In this document: positions 7,312 through 15,437 of the stretch, one piece after another
Layout: each line of letters begins with the position of its first letter
Position numbering within the stretch: position 1 is the first letter of the stretch
NCBI GenBank assembly: GCA_049650345.1
Contig: JBARZY010000021.1
Span: forward strand, 1 to 26,268
Length of the DNA: 26,268 nt
Origin: Glaciecola sp049650345
Lineage (GTDB): Bacteria > Pseudomonadota > Gammaproteobacteria > Enterobacterales > Alteromonadaceae
Reading direction: 5' to 3'
Program-made: the position numbers and the translations under genes
Notes under the pieces: generated by a model
Database searches by the model: none
Seen by the model: only the letters and a program-made list of their open reading frames with translations
What the model was told of the DNA's origin: nothing

Positions 7312-8469
7312 ATGTCAGTTGACGTTCAAACGGCTTTACCCGAAAACACGGTAAAGAAACAAAATTTGCTTAATTTTAATCGTGCTGCAATGCGTGAATA
7401 TTTTGCAAGCATTGGTGAAAAGCCTTTTAGAGCAGATCAAATCATGAAGTGGATTTATCAGGAAGGCGAGTCTGACTTTGATAATATGACCAATATCAAC
7501 AAAAAGCTGCGTGAAAAGCTCAATCGATTATGCGAAGTTCGCGCACCTGAAATAAGCCAGCACCAACAAGCTAGCGATGGCACCATTAAGTTTGCGATTA
7601 TATTAGACGGTGGCCAAGAAGTTGAAACCGTATGGATACCTGAAAGCGACCGCGCAACGCTGTGCGTATCGTCACAAGTGGGTTGTGCCCTAGAGTGCAC
7701 CTTTTGTTCAACGGCTCAGCAAGGCTTTAACCGAAACTTAAGCGTGGCGGAAATTATTGGCCAAGTGTGGCGGGTGGCAACCTTTATTGGTATGTCTAAA
7801 GACACCTCGCAGCGTCCCGTTACTAACGTAGTGATGATGGGTATGGGTGAACCTCTACTTAACCTAAAAAATGTGGTGCCAGCCATGGATATTATGCTAG
7901 ACGATTTTGGTTTTGGCTTGTCTAAACGCCGTGTTACATTATCAACATCTGGCGTGGTTCCTGCATTAGATATGCTGGGCGATCAAATTGACGTAGCCTT
8001 GGCTATATCATTACATGCGCCTAACGATACTTTGCGTGACGAAATTGTACCGGTTAACAAAAAGTATAATATTGAAGCGTTTTTAGCAGGCGTGCGCCGT
8101 TATTTACAAAAGTCAAAAGCTAACCAAGGTCGCGTTACGGTTGAATATGTTATGTTATCTAACATTAACGATAGTACTGACCAAGCGCATGAACTCGCAA
8201 AAGTGCTAAAAGATACGCCAAGTAAAATAAATTTGATACCGTTTAACCCGTATCCCGGTTCGCCTTACTTGTGTTCAAGTAATTCGCGCATAGACCGATT
8301 TGCGAAAGTGTTAATGAGCTATGGGTTTACCACGGTAGTGCGAAAGACACGTGGTGATGACATTGATGCGGCATGTGGTCAATTGGTAGGCGATGTGGTA
8401 GACAGAACCAAACGCTTATTAAAGAAACAACAGCAAGGTCAGCCGATATCAGTAAAAGTCTCTGAATAA
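7312..8469 (+). CDS. rlmN: RlmN, radical SAM methyltransferase for 23S rRNA A2503 and tRNA A37
   Basis: RlmN places a methyl on C2 of adenosine 2503 in 23S rRNA and of A37 in some tRNAs. The ATG at 7312 gives 385 aa. With this start the radical SAM cysteines fall at 125, 129 and 132 (CALECTFC) and the mechanistic cysteines at 118 and 355, the E. coli numbering. An in-frame TTG at 7294 is possible, but AGGTG at 7302-7306 favours the ATG. Other landmarks are SSQVGC, MMGMGEPLLN and STSGVVPAL. It heads the conserved run rlmN-pilW-rodZ-ispG; pilW follows after 60 bases. Confidence 0.96.
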   Translation: MSVDVQTALPENTVKKQNLLNFNRAAMREYFASIGEKPFRADQIMKWIYQEGESDFDNMTNINKKLREKLNRLCEVRAPEISQHQQASDGTIKFAIILDGGQEVETVWIPESDRATLCVSSQVGCALECTFCSTAQQGFNRNLSVAEIIGQVWRVATFIGMSKDTSQRPVTNVVMMGMGEPLLNLKNVVPAMDIMLDDFGFGLSKRRVTLSTSGVVPALDMLGDQIDVALAISLHAPNDTLRDEIVPVNKKYNIEAFLAGVRRYLQKSKANQGRVTVEYVMLSNINDSTDQAHELAKVLKDTPSKINLIPFNPYPGSPYLCSSNSRIDRFAKVLMSYGFTTVVRKTRGDDIDAACGQLVGDVVDRTKRLLKKQQQGQPISVKVSE

Positions 8470-8529
8470 AAACGTATTATTTAGTGTACTGTCACTGGGC
8501 ATAAACCAACAACAGAGATACACATAACT

Positions 8530-9684
8530 ATGTTGAAAAAAATAATAATAGTGTTAATAGTTGCATCGCTGGGTGCTTGTGCGGCAAAACCAAGCGATAC
8601 CAGCTTTGTAGGTGCGGGTGAGTTTAATGCCGATGAGGCCGCTAAAACTCGCGTTAGTTTGGGCTTAACGTATTTAAAAAATGGTAATTTCAGTCAAGCT
8701 AAGTTTAACCTTGATAAAGCGCTAGAGTTTGCTCCTCGATCGGGTGAGGCGCATTACGCAATGGCCTATTACTACCAGCAAGTTGAAGAAGTGACTCGGG
8801 CGGAAGAATATTATGAGTCAGCAATTGGGTACTCGCGAAACGATCCTGATGTACTTAATAGTTATGGCGCCTTTTTGTGTATGCAAGGGCGATACGACGA
8901 AGCAAAAACCTACTTCCTTGAAGCCGTAGACGACAAACGATATATTGCGACCGCTGAAACCTACGAAAACCTTGCTATTTGCGCACAAAGCCAAGGTTTT
9001 AAAGAGCAAGCAATGGAGTACTTTGCAGCGGCCTTAAATCATCAGCCAACTCGTGCCTCTACTTTATTTTTTGTGGCGCAAAACCATATTGAATCGGGCA
9101 ACTGGTCTGATGCAAAAAAAGCGTTGTGGAAATATGAGCGCAATGCAAGTGTAACTGCTGATTCGTTATGGATGTCGTTTCAAATCGCGCGCGGTGAAAA
9201 TAACCTAAAAGGGGCGTTAGAATACGCCGATATTCTTAACCGTTTGCATCCTGATCACCCAAAAGCAAAACAAGCTTTGGCTTTGCTTGGTAAGTTTCAA
9301 CCGGTTATGGCGGTGAGTCAGAAAAACAAGGTCCAAACTACTACACAGACAGCGCCAACCAATACCGAAGCGAGTAGTACTGTTGCCAGTGATGGGCAGA
9401 CAAAATCATCGAAAGTGTTAACACCAACACCGACTGAGCCAACTAATAATCAGTTAAGTAGTGTCAATAAAAACCAAAATGAGACCAAAGTTACTGGAAA
9501 TGACGAATTAGTTTCACCAAAAGTACAATTCCATGTTGTGCAAGCGAAAGAAAATTTGTATCGTATTTCGCTTAAATACAATGTAAAGATGAAAAAACTG
9601 CTAGAGTGGAACAATCTTAAAGATGCATCGTCAATTCGCATTGGCACGAAGCTTAGGGTAAGGGACCCAAAAACAAATGAGTAA
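8530..9684 (+). CDS. pilW: PilW/PilF-like TPR lipoprotein with C-terminal LysM domain
   Basis: PilW (PilF in Pseudomonas) is an outer-membrane lipoprotein, the pilotin that helps the type IV pilus secretin PilQ assemble. The protein has 384 aa. It has a signal peptide with lipobox SLGAC and lipidated Cys17 (Ala at +2, so outer-membrane sorting). TPR repeats cover about 40-250, for example LGLTYLKNGNFSQAKFNLDKAL. A Thr/Ser/Asn/Gln-rich linker (262-330) leads to a LysM peptidoglycan-binding domain (334-378: HVVQAKENLYRISLKYNV ... WNNLKDASSIRIGTKLRV). Pseudomonas PilF is about 250 aa with TPRs only, so the LysM part is an extension. It overlaps rodZ by 8 bases in ATGAGTAA, which suggests coupling. 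Confidence 0.85.
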   Translation: MLKKIIIVLIVASLGACAAKPSDTSFVGAGEFNADEAAKTRVSLGLTYLKNGNFSQAKFNLDKALEFAPRSGEAHYAMAYYYQQVEEVTRAEEYYESAIGYSRNDPDVLNSYGAFLCMQGRYDEAKTYFLEAVDDKRYIATAETYENLAICAQSQGFKEQAMEYFAAALNHQPTRASTLFFVAQNHIESGNWSDAKKALWKYERNASVTADSLWMSFQIARGENNLKGALEYADILNRLHPDHPKAKQALALLGKFQPVMAVSQKNKVQTTTQTAPTNTEASSTVASDGQTKSSKVLTPTPTEPTNNQLSSVNKNQNETKVTGNDELVSPKVQFHVVQAKENLYRISLKYNVKMKKLLEWNNLKDASSIRIGTKLRVRDPKTNE

Positions 9685-10849
9685 TAAAGAAAAACAACAA
9701 GATACCGCTCAAAATGATAAAGCCGAAGCAGCAAAAACTGAAGCTTCACAGGCAACAAGTGTTAGCCCCGGCAAACAACTTAGAGAAGGGCGCGAAAAAC
9801 TAGGTTTAACGCAAGAGCAAGTAGCACACCGCTTACATTTACGATTAAATAGTGTGATCGCCGTTGAAAACGATGCTTTGGAAGAAGGTGTATCAGTGAC
9901 CTTTACGAAGGGTTATGTGCGTTTGTATGCCAAGTTAGTAAGACTCGATGCAACGCCTTTACTGGCAGATTATGACACATTACACTCGCGCGAAAGTCAA
10001 CCCGCGAAACTACAAAGTTTTTCGCGCAGGGTCTCACGAGAAGCGCACGATCATCGCTGGAATATGGTGAGTGTTGTCGTAGGCTTATTAGTTGTCGGTT
10101 CTATCGTATTTTGGTGGGTAGACCGCGAAGGTTATCTTGAAGATTCGGGAAGCAAAGTAACCGCGGCATGGGAGACGCTTGTTGGTGATGGCGAATCTAA
10201 CGATACCCCTACACAAGCGGTAAATGATGATGACGAAGCCCAGCCAGACCAAGATATTGAGTTGCTAGTTAACTCGCAAAATGAGGTGGCTTTACAGAAC
10301 ACCGGTCCAGAAATACCTGAAGAAGACGTGGCGTTAGCAAACAACGATATTCTTAATGACGCGACTTCAGAGATAGAAGAGCTTAATGACAGCATTAGCG
10401 AAGAGGCTTCAGCCTTAGTCGATGATGCGACCGATACCCTAAGCGATGCCCAAGACAACATAGAAGACACCGTTGATAACGCACAATCTTCAATAGAAGA
10501 AACAGTGGCGCAAGTAACCGAGCCAGAAGTTAAACGTAACAGTGCCGACATTGTAGAGGGTGTTTACACTGACGCCGGTTATCTTGAAAATGCTGACGGA
10601 ACGGTTGATGTAGTGTTCACCTTTAAAGACGATTGTTGGGTAAGCGTAAAAGACGCTAACGGCGATACCATGGCTTATGGTGTAAAAACAAAAGGCCGAG
10701 TGATGGAAGTGTCGGGTATTCCACCCGTGCGCATTATTCTAGGTGCACCGCAAGCAGTTGAAATTGACTTTGGCGGTCAACGCGTAGACATGAGTGTTTA
10801 TCCAGGTGGCGAATCAGCCAAGTTTAGCTTGCCGGTGGTAGGTGAGTAA
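9677..10849 (+). CDS. rodZ: RodZ, MreB-binding cell-shape protein
   Basis: RodZ links cytoplasmic MreB filaments to the elongation machinery in the periplasm. The protein has 390 aa. It has a cytoplasmic helix-turn-helix of the Xre/HTH_25 kind (about 33-92, LREGREKLGLTQEQVA), one membrane segment (129-148, ending FWW), a long acidic linker (about 150-288) and a C-terminal DUF4115 domain (about 303-386, with FKDDCWVSVKDANGD). The linker is very rich in Asp, Glu, Ala and Ser with near-repeats such as DTLSDAQDNIEDTVDNAQSS. The start lies inside the pilW 3' end, and the stop shares one base with the ispG start (TAATG), so all three are probably translated together. Confidence 0.93.
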   Translation: MSNKEKQQDTAQNDKAEAAKTEASQATSVSPGKQLREGREKLGLTQEQVAHRLHLRLNSVIAVENDALEEGVSVTFTKGYVRLYAKLVRLDATPLLADYDTLHSRESQPAKLQSFSRRVSREAHDHRWNMVSVVVGLLVVGSIVFWWVDREGYLEDSGSKVTAAWETLVGDGESNDTPTQAVNDDDEAQPDQDIELLVNSQNEVALQNTGPEIPEEDVALANNDILNDATSEIEELNDSISEEASALVDDATDTLSDAQDNIEDTVDNAQSSIEETVAQVTEPEVKRNSADIVEGVYTDAGYLENADGTVDVVFTFKDDCWVSVKDANGDTMAYGVKTKGRVMEVSGIPPVRIILGAPQAVEIDFGGQRVDMSVYPGGESAKFSLPVVGE

Positions 10850-11988
10850 TGTTTGCTGAGTCTCCAATCACCCGTCGAAAATCTACTCGAATTAACGTTG
10901 GTACGGTGCCTATTGGTGACGGCGCGCCTATAGCGGTGCAGTCGATGACAAATACCGATACCTGTGATGTGGCAGCCACAGTGGCGCAAATAAAGCGTAT
11001 TCAAGCCGTTGGCGCAGATATTGTTAGAGTATCAGTACCGACCATGGATGCCGCTGAAGCTTTTAAACAAATTAAACAACAAGTCAGTATTCCCTTGGTG
11101 GCTGATATTCACTTTGACTACCGTATAGCGTTAAAAGTGGCGGAGTACGGGGTGGATTGTTTACGCATTAACCCTGGTAACATCGGTAATATTGAACGTG
11201 TTAGAAGTGTGGTTGATTGCGCGAAAGACAAAAATATCCCCATAAGAATAGGCGTGAATGGCGGCTCACTTGAGCGCGATTTACAAGAAAAGTACGGTGA
11301 ACCAACGCCGGAAGCATTGTTAGAGTCGGCAATGCGTCATGTAGACATTCTCGATAAACTTAATTTTGACCAGTTTAAAGTGTCGGTGAAAGCGTCAGAC
11401 GTATTTCTTGCGGTTGGTGCTTATCGTTTGTTGGCCAAGCAAATAGAGCAGCCCCTTCACTTGGGCATAACTGAAGCTGGCGGCATGCGCGCGGGATCAG
11501 TAAAAAGTGCAGTAGGTTTGGGTATGTTATTGGCTGAGGGTATTGGCGATACCATTCGGATATCACTAGCGGCAGACCCAGTGGAAGAAATAAAAGTGGG
11601 TTTTGATATATTAAAATCATTGCGCATTCGTTCACGCGGCATAAACTTTATTGCTTGTCCCAGTTGTTCGCGTCAAGAGTTTGATGTTATCAATACGGTT
11701 AACGCATTAGAGCAGCGCTTAGAAGATATTATTACCCCACTTGATGTGTCAATTATTGGCTGCGTAGTAAACGGCCCAGGTGAAGCCGAAGTATCAGATA
11801 TAGGCTTAACGGGTGCGCGCAACATGAGCGGCTTTTATGAAGACGGTGTGCGCCAACGTGAGCGATTTGCCAATACCGAACTAGTTGACAAGCTTGAGCG
11901 AAAAATACGCGCCAAGGTTGCGGTGAAAGATGCCATGACCAATCCAAGCAAGCGAATTGACGTCAACGTAACCGACTCTTCAAATTAA
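10849..11988 (+). CDS. ispG: IspG, (E)-4-hydroxy-3-methylbut-2-enyl-diphosphate synthase
   Basis: IspG is the [4Fe-4S] enzyme that reductively opens the cyclodiphosphate MEcPP to HMBPP in the MEP isoprenoid pathway. The protein has 379 aa. The cluster ligands Cys270, Cys273 (IACPSCSR), Cys305 (GCVVNGPGE) and Glu312 have the same numbers as in E. coli. The TIM-barrel N-terminal part contains VADIHFDYRIAL and RINPGNIG. The last 15 residues, NPSKRIDVNVTDSSN, are a tail beyond the conserved core. The protein needs the Fe-S machinery encoded earlier in the window. Confidence 0.97.
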   Translation: MFAESPITRRKSTRINVGTVPIGDGAPIAVQSMTNTDTCDVAATVAQIKRIQAVGADIVRVSVPTMDAAEAFKQIKQQVSIPLVADIHFDYRIALKVAEYGVDCLRINPGNIGNIERVRSVVDCAKDKNIPIRIGVNGGSLERDLQEKYGEPTPEALLESAMRHVDILDKLNFDQFKVSVKASDVFLAVGAYRLLAKQIEQPLHLGITEAGGMRAGSVKSAVGLGMLLAEGIGDTIRISLAADPVEEIKVGFDILKSLRIRSRGINFIACPSCSRQEFDVINTVNALEQRLEDIITPLDVSIIGCVVNGPGEAEVSDIGLTGARNMSGFYEDGVRQRERFANTELVDKLERKIRAKVAVKDAMTNPSKRIDVNVTDSSN

Positions 11989-12045
11989 TTCTCAATACGG
12001 CTGAATATCACGCTGCTTTTGTTCAGCAATTTGGCCGTTAATTTC

Positions 12046-12074
12046 TTTACCCTCACCGCTAAAATCCTTATACT
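12046..12074 (+). promoter_or_regulatory. Probable hisS promoter
   Basis: TTTACC (12046-12051) and TATACT (12069-12074) are separated by exactly 17 bp. They lie about 31 bases before the hisS GTG, in the 116-base gap after ispG. Each hexamer matches the sigma-70 consensus at 4 or 5 positions. Confidence 0.6.
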
Positions 12075-12104
12075 AACGCGCTTTTAAAAATATATGGATG
12101 CACT

Positions 12105-13376
12105 GTGGCAAAAACAATTCAAGCAATTCGTGGTATGAATGACTGCTTACCAACACAAACACCCGTTTGGCAATTTGTTGAATCGCGAATTCGCGACCTT
12201 GTCAACAGCTATCATTATCATGAAATTAGAACGCCCATAGTAGAAAGCACCGACCTATTTAAACGCTCTGTTGGAGAAGCCACCGACATTGTAGAAAAAG
12301 AAATGTACGTATTTGAGGACCGTAATGGTGATTCACTTGCGCTGCGTCCTGAAGGCACCGCCTGTGCAGTGCGTGCCGGTACTCAGCACGGTTTGTTGTA
12401 TAATCAGCAACAACGCCTGTGGTACATGGGGCCAATGTTTCGTCACGAACGTCCACAAAAAGGCCGTTATCGCCAGTTTCATCAATTTGGTGCCGAAGCT
12501 TTCGGCTTTGCTGGCCCCGACATTGACGTAGAAATGATTTTAATGGGTGCGCGTTTGTGGAAAGCCTTTGGGATAAGCGAGCAGGTAGAACTGCAACTTA
12601 ACTCATTAGGCAGCGCCGAAGCGCGTGCTAGCTATAAAGAAAAATTAGTCGCTTACTTAAATCAACATATCGATCAACTAGATGAAGACAGTAAGCGCCG
12701 ATTAGGCACTAATCCTTTGCGTGTTCTTGATTCTAAAGATCAACAAACGCAAGCCATTGTCGCCAACGCGCCTAAGTTACTTGATCACCTTGATGAAGAA
12801 TCTGCACAACATTTTTCATTATTATGTGAACGATTAGACAGCTTAGGCATCAAATACACGGTAAATCCTGCGTTAGTGCGTGGATTGGATTATTATAATC
12901 GTACCGTATTTGAGTGGGTAACCACTTTATTGGGTGCTCAGGGTACTATTTGTGCGGGTGGTCGCTACGATTCATTAGTAGAACAATTAGGCGCAAAAGC
13001 AACACCTGCAGTGGGCTTTGCAATGGGTATTGAAAGACTTGTGTTGTTAGTTGAGTCAATGCAACTTGAAGCCATTGTTAACAAGGCTAACGTATACATT
13101 ACCGCAATGGGCGATGCCGCGGCCAAAACAGCATTAACGCTGGCAGAATCATTACGGGATGAGTTTTCGTTTTTAAAAGTGCAACTGCATTGCGGCGGCG
13201 GGAATTTTAAAAAACAACTTAAAAAAGCTGACGCATCGGGTGCCGAACTAGCCATTGTAATTGGCGAAACCGAAGCTGAGAACAGCACCTATGGGGTGAA
13301 GTGGTTGCGCAAAGATGCGGCTCAGCAGCAAGTGAACGAACAAGAGCTTAAAGAAATACTGGCTGATATTCTTTAG
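12105..13376 (+). CDS. hisS: Histidyl-tRNA synthetase (GTG start)
   Basis: HisS charges tRNA-His with histidine in the cytoplasm. The protein has 423 aa (E. coli 424). The start is GTG at 12105, giving MAKTIQAIRGMNDCLP, which aligns with the E. coli N-terminus. Class II motif 2 is visible as GPMFRHERPQKGRYRQFHQ (109-127), and the HisA signature LVRGLDYYNRTVFEW (257-271) carries the catalytic Arg259. The anticodon-binding domain covers about 327-423. It has its own likely promoter after ispG. yfgM follows after 100 bases. Confidence 0.97.
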   Translation: MAKTIQAIRGMNDCLPTQTPVWQFVESRIRDLVNSYHYHEIRTPIVESTDLFKRSVGEATDIVEKEMYVFEDRNGDSLALRPEGTACAVRAGTQHGLLYNQQQRLWYMGPMFRHERPQKGRYRQFHQFGAEAFGFAGPDIDVEMILMGARLWKAFGISEQVELQLNSLGSAEARASYKEKLVAYLNQHIDQLDEDSKRRLGTNPLRVLDSKDQQTQAIVANAPKLLDHLDEESAQHFSLLCERLDSLGIKYTVNPALVRGLDYYNRTVFEWVTTLLGAQGTICAGGRYDSLVEQLGAKATPAVGFAMGIERLVLLVESMQLEAIVNKANVYITAMGDAAAKTALTLAESLRDEFSFLKVQLHCGGGNFKKQLKKADASGAELAIVIGETEAENSTYGVKWLRKDAAQQQVNEQELKEILADIL

Positions 13377-13476
13377 CGGGTATACCAAACAAGGTCAGGC
13401 TAAGTAATGACCAATCACTAAACTGACTCGTTTGCTTGTATTAGCAGATGGGTAAAAATAAGCAGCAGAGGACAGT

Positions 13477-14112
13477 ATGATAGGCTACGAAACAGAAGAA
13501 CAACAAGTACAGGCCATAAAACAATTTTGGAAAGACAACGGTACCGCTATTATTTTAGGTGCGGTTTTGGGTTTAGGCGGACTGTGGGGATGGCGTTATT
13601 ATAACGACTCTACAATAGCAGCTAAAGAAGAAGCGTCTGCGTCGTTCAACCAAGGCATCGAAGCATTTGTTGATGCTGAGTCTACAGACGCCTTAAGTGA
13701 ATTCATCACAGCTAATGGCGATACTGGCTACGCACCTTTGGCAAGTTTAATTGTTGCTCAGCAAGCCATTGTTAAAGATGATTATGCTGGTGCTAAAAAA
13801 GCGCTTAATTTCGCTATTTCAAATGACCCTGACATTAGCGACGTGGCGCGTATTCGCTTAGCCGATTTGCACATTGAGCTAGAAGAATATGGTCAAGCGC
13901 TAACCGTTTTAAGTGCCGTACAAGCTTCTGCTTTTAATGATCAAGTAGAAGAGTTAAAAGGTGATGCTCATCTTGCTACCGGCAATTTTGATGCGGCCCA
14001 AACGGCCTATGCGGCAGCCTTGCTTGAAGCACCAAATAACAACATAGTTAAAATGAAATTAGACAACATTGCTTACGCAAAAACACAAACAGTAGGTTCA
14101 GATAGTGAGTAA
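13477..14112 (+). CDS. yfgM: YfgM-like single-span TPR protein (translocon-associated)
   Basis: YfgM in E. coli is an inner-membrane protein that joins PpiD at the SecYEG translocon and aids periplasmic handover. The protein has 211 aa: a short cytoplasmic N-terminus (1-22, MIGYETEEQQVQAIKQFWKD), one membrane helix (23-41), then a periplasmic TPR domain (TPR_21 type) with repeats such as ASLIVAQQAIVKDDYAGAKK and LADLHIELEEYGQALTVL. AGAGGA (13467-13472) precedes the ATG. Its stop overlaps the bamB start by 8 bases, so envelope biogenesis genes yfgM and bamB are coupled, as in other gammaproteobacteria. Confidence 0.9.
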   Translation: MIGYETEEQQVQAIKQFWKDNGTAIILGAVLGLGGLWGWRYYNDSTIAAKEEASASFNQGIEAFVDAESTDALSEFITANGDTGYAPLASLIVAQQAIVKDDYAGAKKALNFAISNDPDISDVARIRLADLHIELEEYGQALTVLSAVQASAFNDQVEELKGDAHLATGNFDAAQTAYAAALLEAPNNNIVKMKLDNIAYAKTQTVGSDSE

Positions 14113-15352
14113 TGCATCAAAGCGTTTTATACGGGGCACAAGTTTAGCCGTAGCATTTTTATTGCTTGGCGGGTGCAGCACGGTATCGGGTTGGTTTACT
14201 GATGATGAAGATCTAGAAATTCGTAAATTGCCTCCACTAGAAATGGCGTTTCAGAGCAATGTAGTATGGTCTGAGTCAGTAGGTGATGGCGTAGAAAATT
14301 ATTTTTCTCGTTTGCGTCCGGCCGTTGCCTACAACAAAGTCTTTGTAGCCGATCGTCAGGGCTTAATTAGAGCCTTAAACCCAGAAAACGGCGACACTAT
14401 TTGGCAGCAGCGTATTAGCCGGAAAAGTAAAGAAAGCAAGCTATTGAATGGTTACGGCTTGTTTGCTGGGCAAGTATCAGCAAAAATTTCAGGCGGTTTA
14501 ACGGTTGCATTTCAAACCGTATACTTCGGTACTGAAGACGGCCTAGTTTACGCATTAGATCAAGAAACGGGTGATGTTAAATGGAAGGCATCAGTACCAA
14601 GTGAGGTGGTCGCGCCCCCTGCTATTGATTCTGGCATAGTGGTTGTGAATACCGTATCGGGTGCGTTAATGGGAATAAGCGCCGAAACCGGCGAAGTGCT
14701 CTGGCAAAACGATTCTGACGTACCGCCGCTATCCATACGCGGTATATCGTCTCCCGAGGCCGCCGCTGGTGGTGCCATTGTTGGCTTGGCCAATGGTCGT
14801 TTACGTGTTGCTATTTTAGAATCAGGTTTAACGGCTTGGGAGCAAGTCATCGCTAAGCCATCGGGCGCTACCGAACTAGAGCGTATAGTTGATGTAGACT
14901 CAAAACCATTGGTATTTGGTCCTACCGTATTTATTGTGTCGTATGGCGGTACATTATCAGCCATTGAATTGCGCTCAGGTAATACCGTATGGAATCGTGA
15001 ATACGGTTCTTACCGCGATATTGCAATTGCGGGTAACCGTTTATTTGTTACTGACAATTCAGGCAACATATACGCGATTGATAGACGCAACGGCATCGAG
15101 TTATGGTCAAATGGCGCTTTGCGCAAACGCAACTTAACGTCAGCCACTGTAGTGGGTGACTATATTGTTGCCGGCGATAAATTTGGCTTTTTACATTATT
15201 TTACTCAAGACGAAGGCAAGTACGTGTCTCGTATAGCAGTAGGTGATGACGACGAAGATGAAGCAATTTATAGCGCTCCTGTATATGCAGACGATATATT
15301 AGTAGTGCAAACCCGTGACGGTGTAATTAAACGCTTGAGCGTACCTGAATAA
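14105..15352 (+). CDS. bamB: BamB, beta-barrel assembly machinery lipoprotein (GTG start)
   Basis: BamB is the beta-propeller lipoprotein of the BAM complex, which folds outer-membrane proteins. The protein has 415 aa. It has a signal peptide with lipobox LGGC and lipidated Cys24 (Ser at +2, outer membrane), followed by an eight-bladed PQQ-like propeller with repeated units such as VYALDQETGDVKWKA, LMGISAETGEVLWQN and LSAIELRSGNTVWNR. The GTG start lies within the last codons of yfgM; no in-frame ATG occurs nearby that keeps the signal peptide. A strong terminator follows. The BAM machine would insert the large TonB-dependent receptor encoded downstream. Confidence 0.95.
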   Translation: MSNASKRFIRGTSLAVAFLLLGGCSTVSGWFTDDEDLEIRKLPPLEMAFQSNVVWSESVGDGVENYFSRLRPAVAYNKVFVADRQGLIRALNPENGDTIWQQRISRKSKESKLLNGYGLFAGQVSAKISGGLTVAFQTVYFGTEDGLVYALDQETGDVKWKASVPSEVVAPPAIDSGIVVVNTVSGALMGISAETGEVLWQNDSDVPPLSIRGISSPEAAAGGAIVGLANGRLRVAILESGLTAWEQVIAKPSGATELERIVDVDSKPLVFGPTVFIVSYGGTLSAIELRSGNTVWNREYGSYRDIAIAGNRLFVTDNSGNIYAIDRRNGIELWSNGALRKRNLTSATVVGDYIVAGDKFGFLHYFTQDEGKYVSRIAVGDDDEDEAIYSAPVYADDILVVQTRDGVIKRLSVPE

Positions 15353-15385
15353 AATTTGCGCAAGCTGAGTATTGCGCTTAAACTG

Positions 15386-15415
15386 CGCCAATGGCCCTGC
15401 CATTGGCGTTTTTTT
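15386..15415 (+). terminator. Intrinsic terminator after bamB
   Basis: CGCCAATGG (15386-15394), loop CCCTG, CCATTGGCG (15400-15408) and seven T (15409-15415) form a perfect 9-bp GC-rich stem. It lies between bamB and der and implies that der needs its own promoter or read-through. Confidence 0.92.
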
Positions 15416-15437
15416 GTCTTAACCAATATGGAATATC

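Noticed and set aside
10132..10551. Minus-strand Ser-rich ORF opposite rodZ
   Set aside because: It is a shadow of the acidic rodZ linker; its composition follows from antisense reading of Asp, Glu and Ala codons.
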